Shown: positions 5,277 through 5,948 of the stretch, one piece after another | How the letters are laid out: every line of letters begins with the position of its first letter | Numbering within the stretch: position 1 is the stretch's first letter | DNA from: QQUD01 sp039029915 | GTDB taxonomy: Bacteria; Chloroflexota; Anaerolineae; Promineifilales; Promineifilaceae | NCBI GenBank assembly: GCA_039029915.1 | Contig: JBCCFD010000480.1 | Location: 1-5,948, forward strand | Direction of reading: 5' to 3' | DNA length: 5,948 nucleotides | Notes under the pieces: model-generated | What the model saw: only the letters and a program-made list of their open reading frames with translations | Databases searched by the model: none | Told to the model about the DNA's origin: nothing | Made by a program: the position numbers and the translations under genes

Positions 5277-5948
5277 TTATTTACTTGCGCGGGCTTTGAC
5301 AATTTCAGCTAGTACGGACACGGCGATTTCTTCGGGAGTGCTTGCGCCAATATTGATGCCGATAGGGCCGTGAATTTTATTGATCGTCTCGTCAGAAAAC
5401 CCCATCTCTTTTAGTCGTGATACCCGCTTGGCGTGTGTTTTACTGCTTCCCAATGCGCCAACGTAAAAAACGGGCTGGTTGAGCACGACTTTGAGCGCTG
5501 GATCATCGATTTTGGGATCGTGGGTGAGGAGCGCAACGGCCGTTTCCCTTGTTAGCGTAATCTCATTAAACGCTTTCTCTGGCCATTTAGAGATGAGCTG
5601 ATCGACATGGGGAAATCGTTCATCACTGCCAAAGGCACGCCGAGGGTCGACCACAAGGGTGCGATAGCCCAGCAGTTTAGCCATGTGAGCGAGGGCAATG
5701 GCGATGTGAACGCCGCCAACCATGACAAGCCGTGGGCAGGGGCGCACCGTATCAACAAAAACTTCTATATCATCCGTTAGCTGCATGCGGACTGGGTTTT
5801 GTAGCGATTGCTCAGCTTCAATGGCTAACTTGTCCAGTTTAACGTTTCCGAGCGTGCCAACAGGAGCCCCTCCGCGCGCCACGGCAAGCTGGTTGCCCAA
5901 CAGTTTGTCTGGGCCTTGAATAATTGTGATAGTCGCCCCCGCAATATC
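5277..5948 (-). CDS. xdhC: XdhC/CoxI family molybdenum-enzyme maturation protein (5' end beyond right edge)
   Basis: XdhC proteins bind molybdenum cofactor, promote its sulfuration and hand it to xanthine dehydrogenase-type enzymes in the cytoplasm. The frame is open from the right edge to the stop at 5277, giving 223 visible residues. ATG 5900 is internal, because family sequence (IIQGPDKLLGNQLAV) continues upstream of it. The C-terminal Rossmann domain is textbook: RLVMVGGVHIAIALAHMAKLLGY, VVDPRRAFGSDERFP, LLTHDPKIDDPAL, YVGALGSSKTHAKR and GPIGINIGASTPEEIAVSVLAEI. In the N-terminal domain, the usual G-x-x-GGGC-x-E motif is replaced by GTLGNVKLDK, with no cysteine. Probably only some 20-40 residues are missing. 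It is the upstream partner of the propeller lipoprotein gene (11-base gap). A molybdenum hydroxylase upstream, beyond the edge, is likely but not seen. Confidence 0.9.
   Translation of the reverse strand, partial: DIAGATITIIQGPDKLLGNQLAVARGGAPVGTLGNVKLDKLAIEAEQSLQNPVRMQLTDDIEVFVDTVRPCPRLVMVGGVHIAIALAHMAKLLGYRTLVVDPRRAFGSDERFPHVDQLISKWPEKAFNEITLTRETAVALLTHDPKIDDPALKVVLNQPVFYVGALGSSKTHAKRVSRLKEMGFSDETINKIHGPIGINIGASTPEEIAVSVLAEIVKARASK

Larger units (their letters stand above)
379..5543. repeat. Dispersed octamer palindrome ACGGCCGT, 11 copies
   Basis: Exact copies start at 379, 937, 1838, 1931, 3442, 3470, 3603, 4027, 4394, 4660 and 5536. Four are in hyuAB, four in the flavoprotein gene, two in the lipoprotein gene and one in xdhC. 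They are read as T-A-V (six copies), R-P (three) and G-R (two), that is in all three codon phases and on genes of both strands. With equal base frequencies about 0.09 copies are expected in 5948 bases. Confidence 0.95.

Noticed and set aside
5054..5299. Plus-strand frame rich in Gly, Trp and Asp with a 7-residue period
   Set aside because: It is the reverse reading of the heptamer array (GGA TTG GGG ATT GGG GAT TGG), which is open in every frame. It is a repeat artefact opposite the lipoprotein signal region.
5898..5900. ATG at 5900 as the true start of xdhC
   Set aside because: The frame stays open to the window edge and upstream residues continue the family N-terminal domain. The real start lies outside the window.
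1..5948. Cyanobacterial HIP1 octamer GCGATCGC
   Set aside because: No copy was found in the window. This weakens the cyanobacterial reading despite the heptamer repeats.

Overview
The window is a chromosomal segment of a bacterium with roughly balanced base composition (judged by eye). It holds four protein genes, two of them cut by the window edges. The combination suggests a filamentous-type Chloroflexota (Anaerolineae/Caldilineae-like) or, less likely, a cyanobacterium. The reasons are a fused HyuA-HyuB hydantoinase, a DAO-type flavoprotein, a TolB-like lipoprotein with a dockerin-like loop, an XdhC protein, and arrays of CCAATCC-type heptanucleotide repeats. The cyanobacterial octamer GCGATCGC is absent, which argues against cyanobacteria. 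This assignment is inference from style, not from a marker gene.

Layout, left to right. Positions 1-2483 (minus) are the first 827 codons of one continuous gene: a complete HyuA (ATP-dependent hydantoinase/oxoprolinase A subunit) joined in frame to the start of HyuB; the rest lies beyond the left edge. Positions 2484-2862 are a divergent intergenic region with both ribosome binding sites, candidate promoter elements, degenerate heptamer repeats and short direct repeats. Positions 2863-4167 (plus) are a complete FAD-dependent amine/amino-acid oxidoreductase of the DAO/sarcosine oxidase family. After 51 bases without a clear terminator come two genes on the minus strand: an XdhC-family molybdenum-cofactor maturation protein (5277-5948, its start beyond the right edge) and, 11 bases downstream of it, a lipoprotein with TolB/PD40-like beta-propeller repeats (4219-5265).

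How they may work together. HyuAB-type enzymes open hydantoin or 5-oxoproline rings at the cost of ATP, and DAO-family flavoproteins oxidise secondary amines such as sarcosine. The divergent pair could be a small nitrogen-scavenging module (hydantoin to N-carbamoyl amino acid to amine to imine). The substrate cannot be read from the sequence, and the carbamoylase that such a route needs is not in the window. XdhC implies that a molybdenum hydroxylase (xanthine or CO dehydrogenase type) lies upstream, off the right edge.

The most striking signals are at the DNA level. (1) The 8-bp palindrome ACGGCCGT occurs 11 times in 5.9 kb, where about 0.09 is expected. All 11 lie inside genes and are read in all three codon phases, and every CGGCCG in the window is extended to ACGGCCGT. 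This resembles the cyanobacterial HIP1 octamer but is a different word. (2) Period-7 repeats (CCAATCC-like) lie on the sense strand in two genes and two leaders. A 13-unit array encodes essentially the whole Ser/Pro/Gln tether of the lipoprotein, and a 5-unit array sits in a loop of HyuA; both give the peptide QSPIP.
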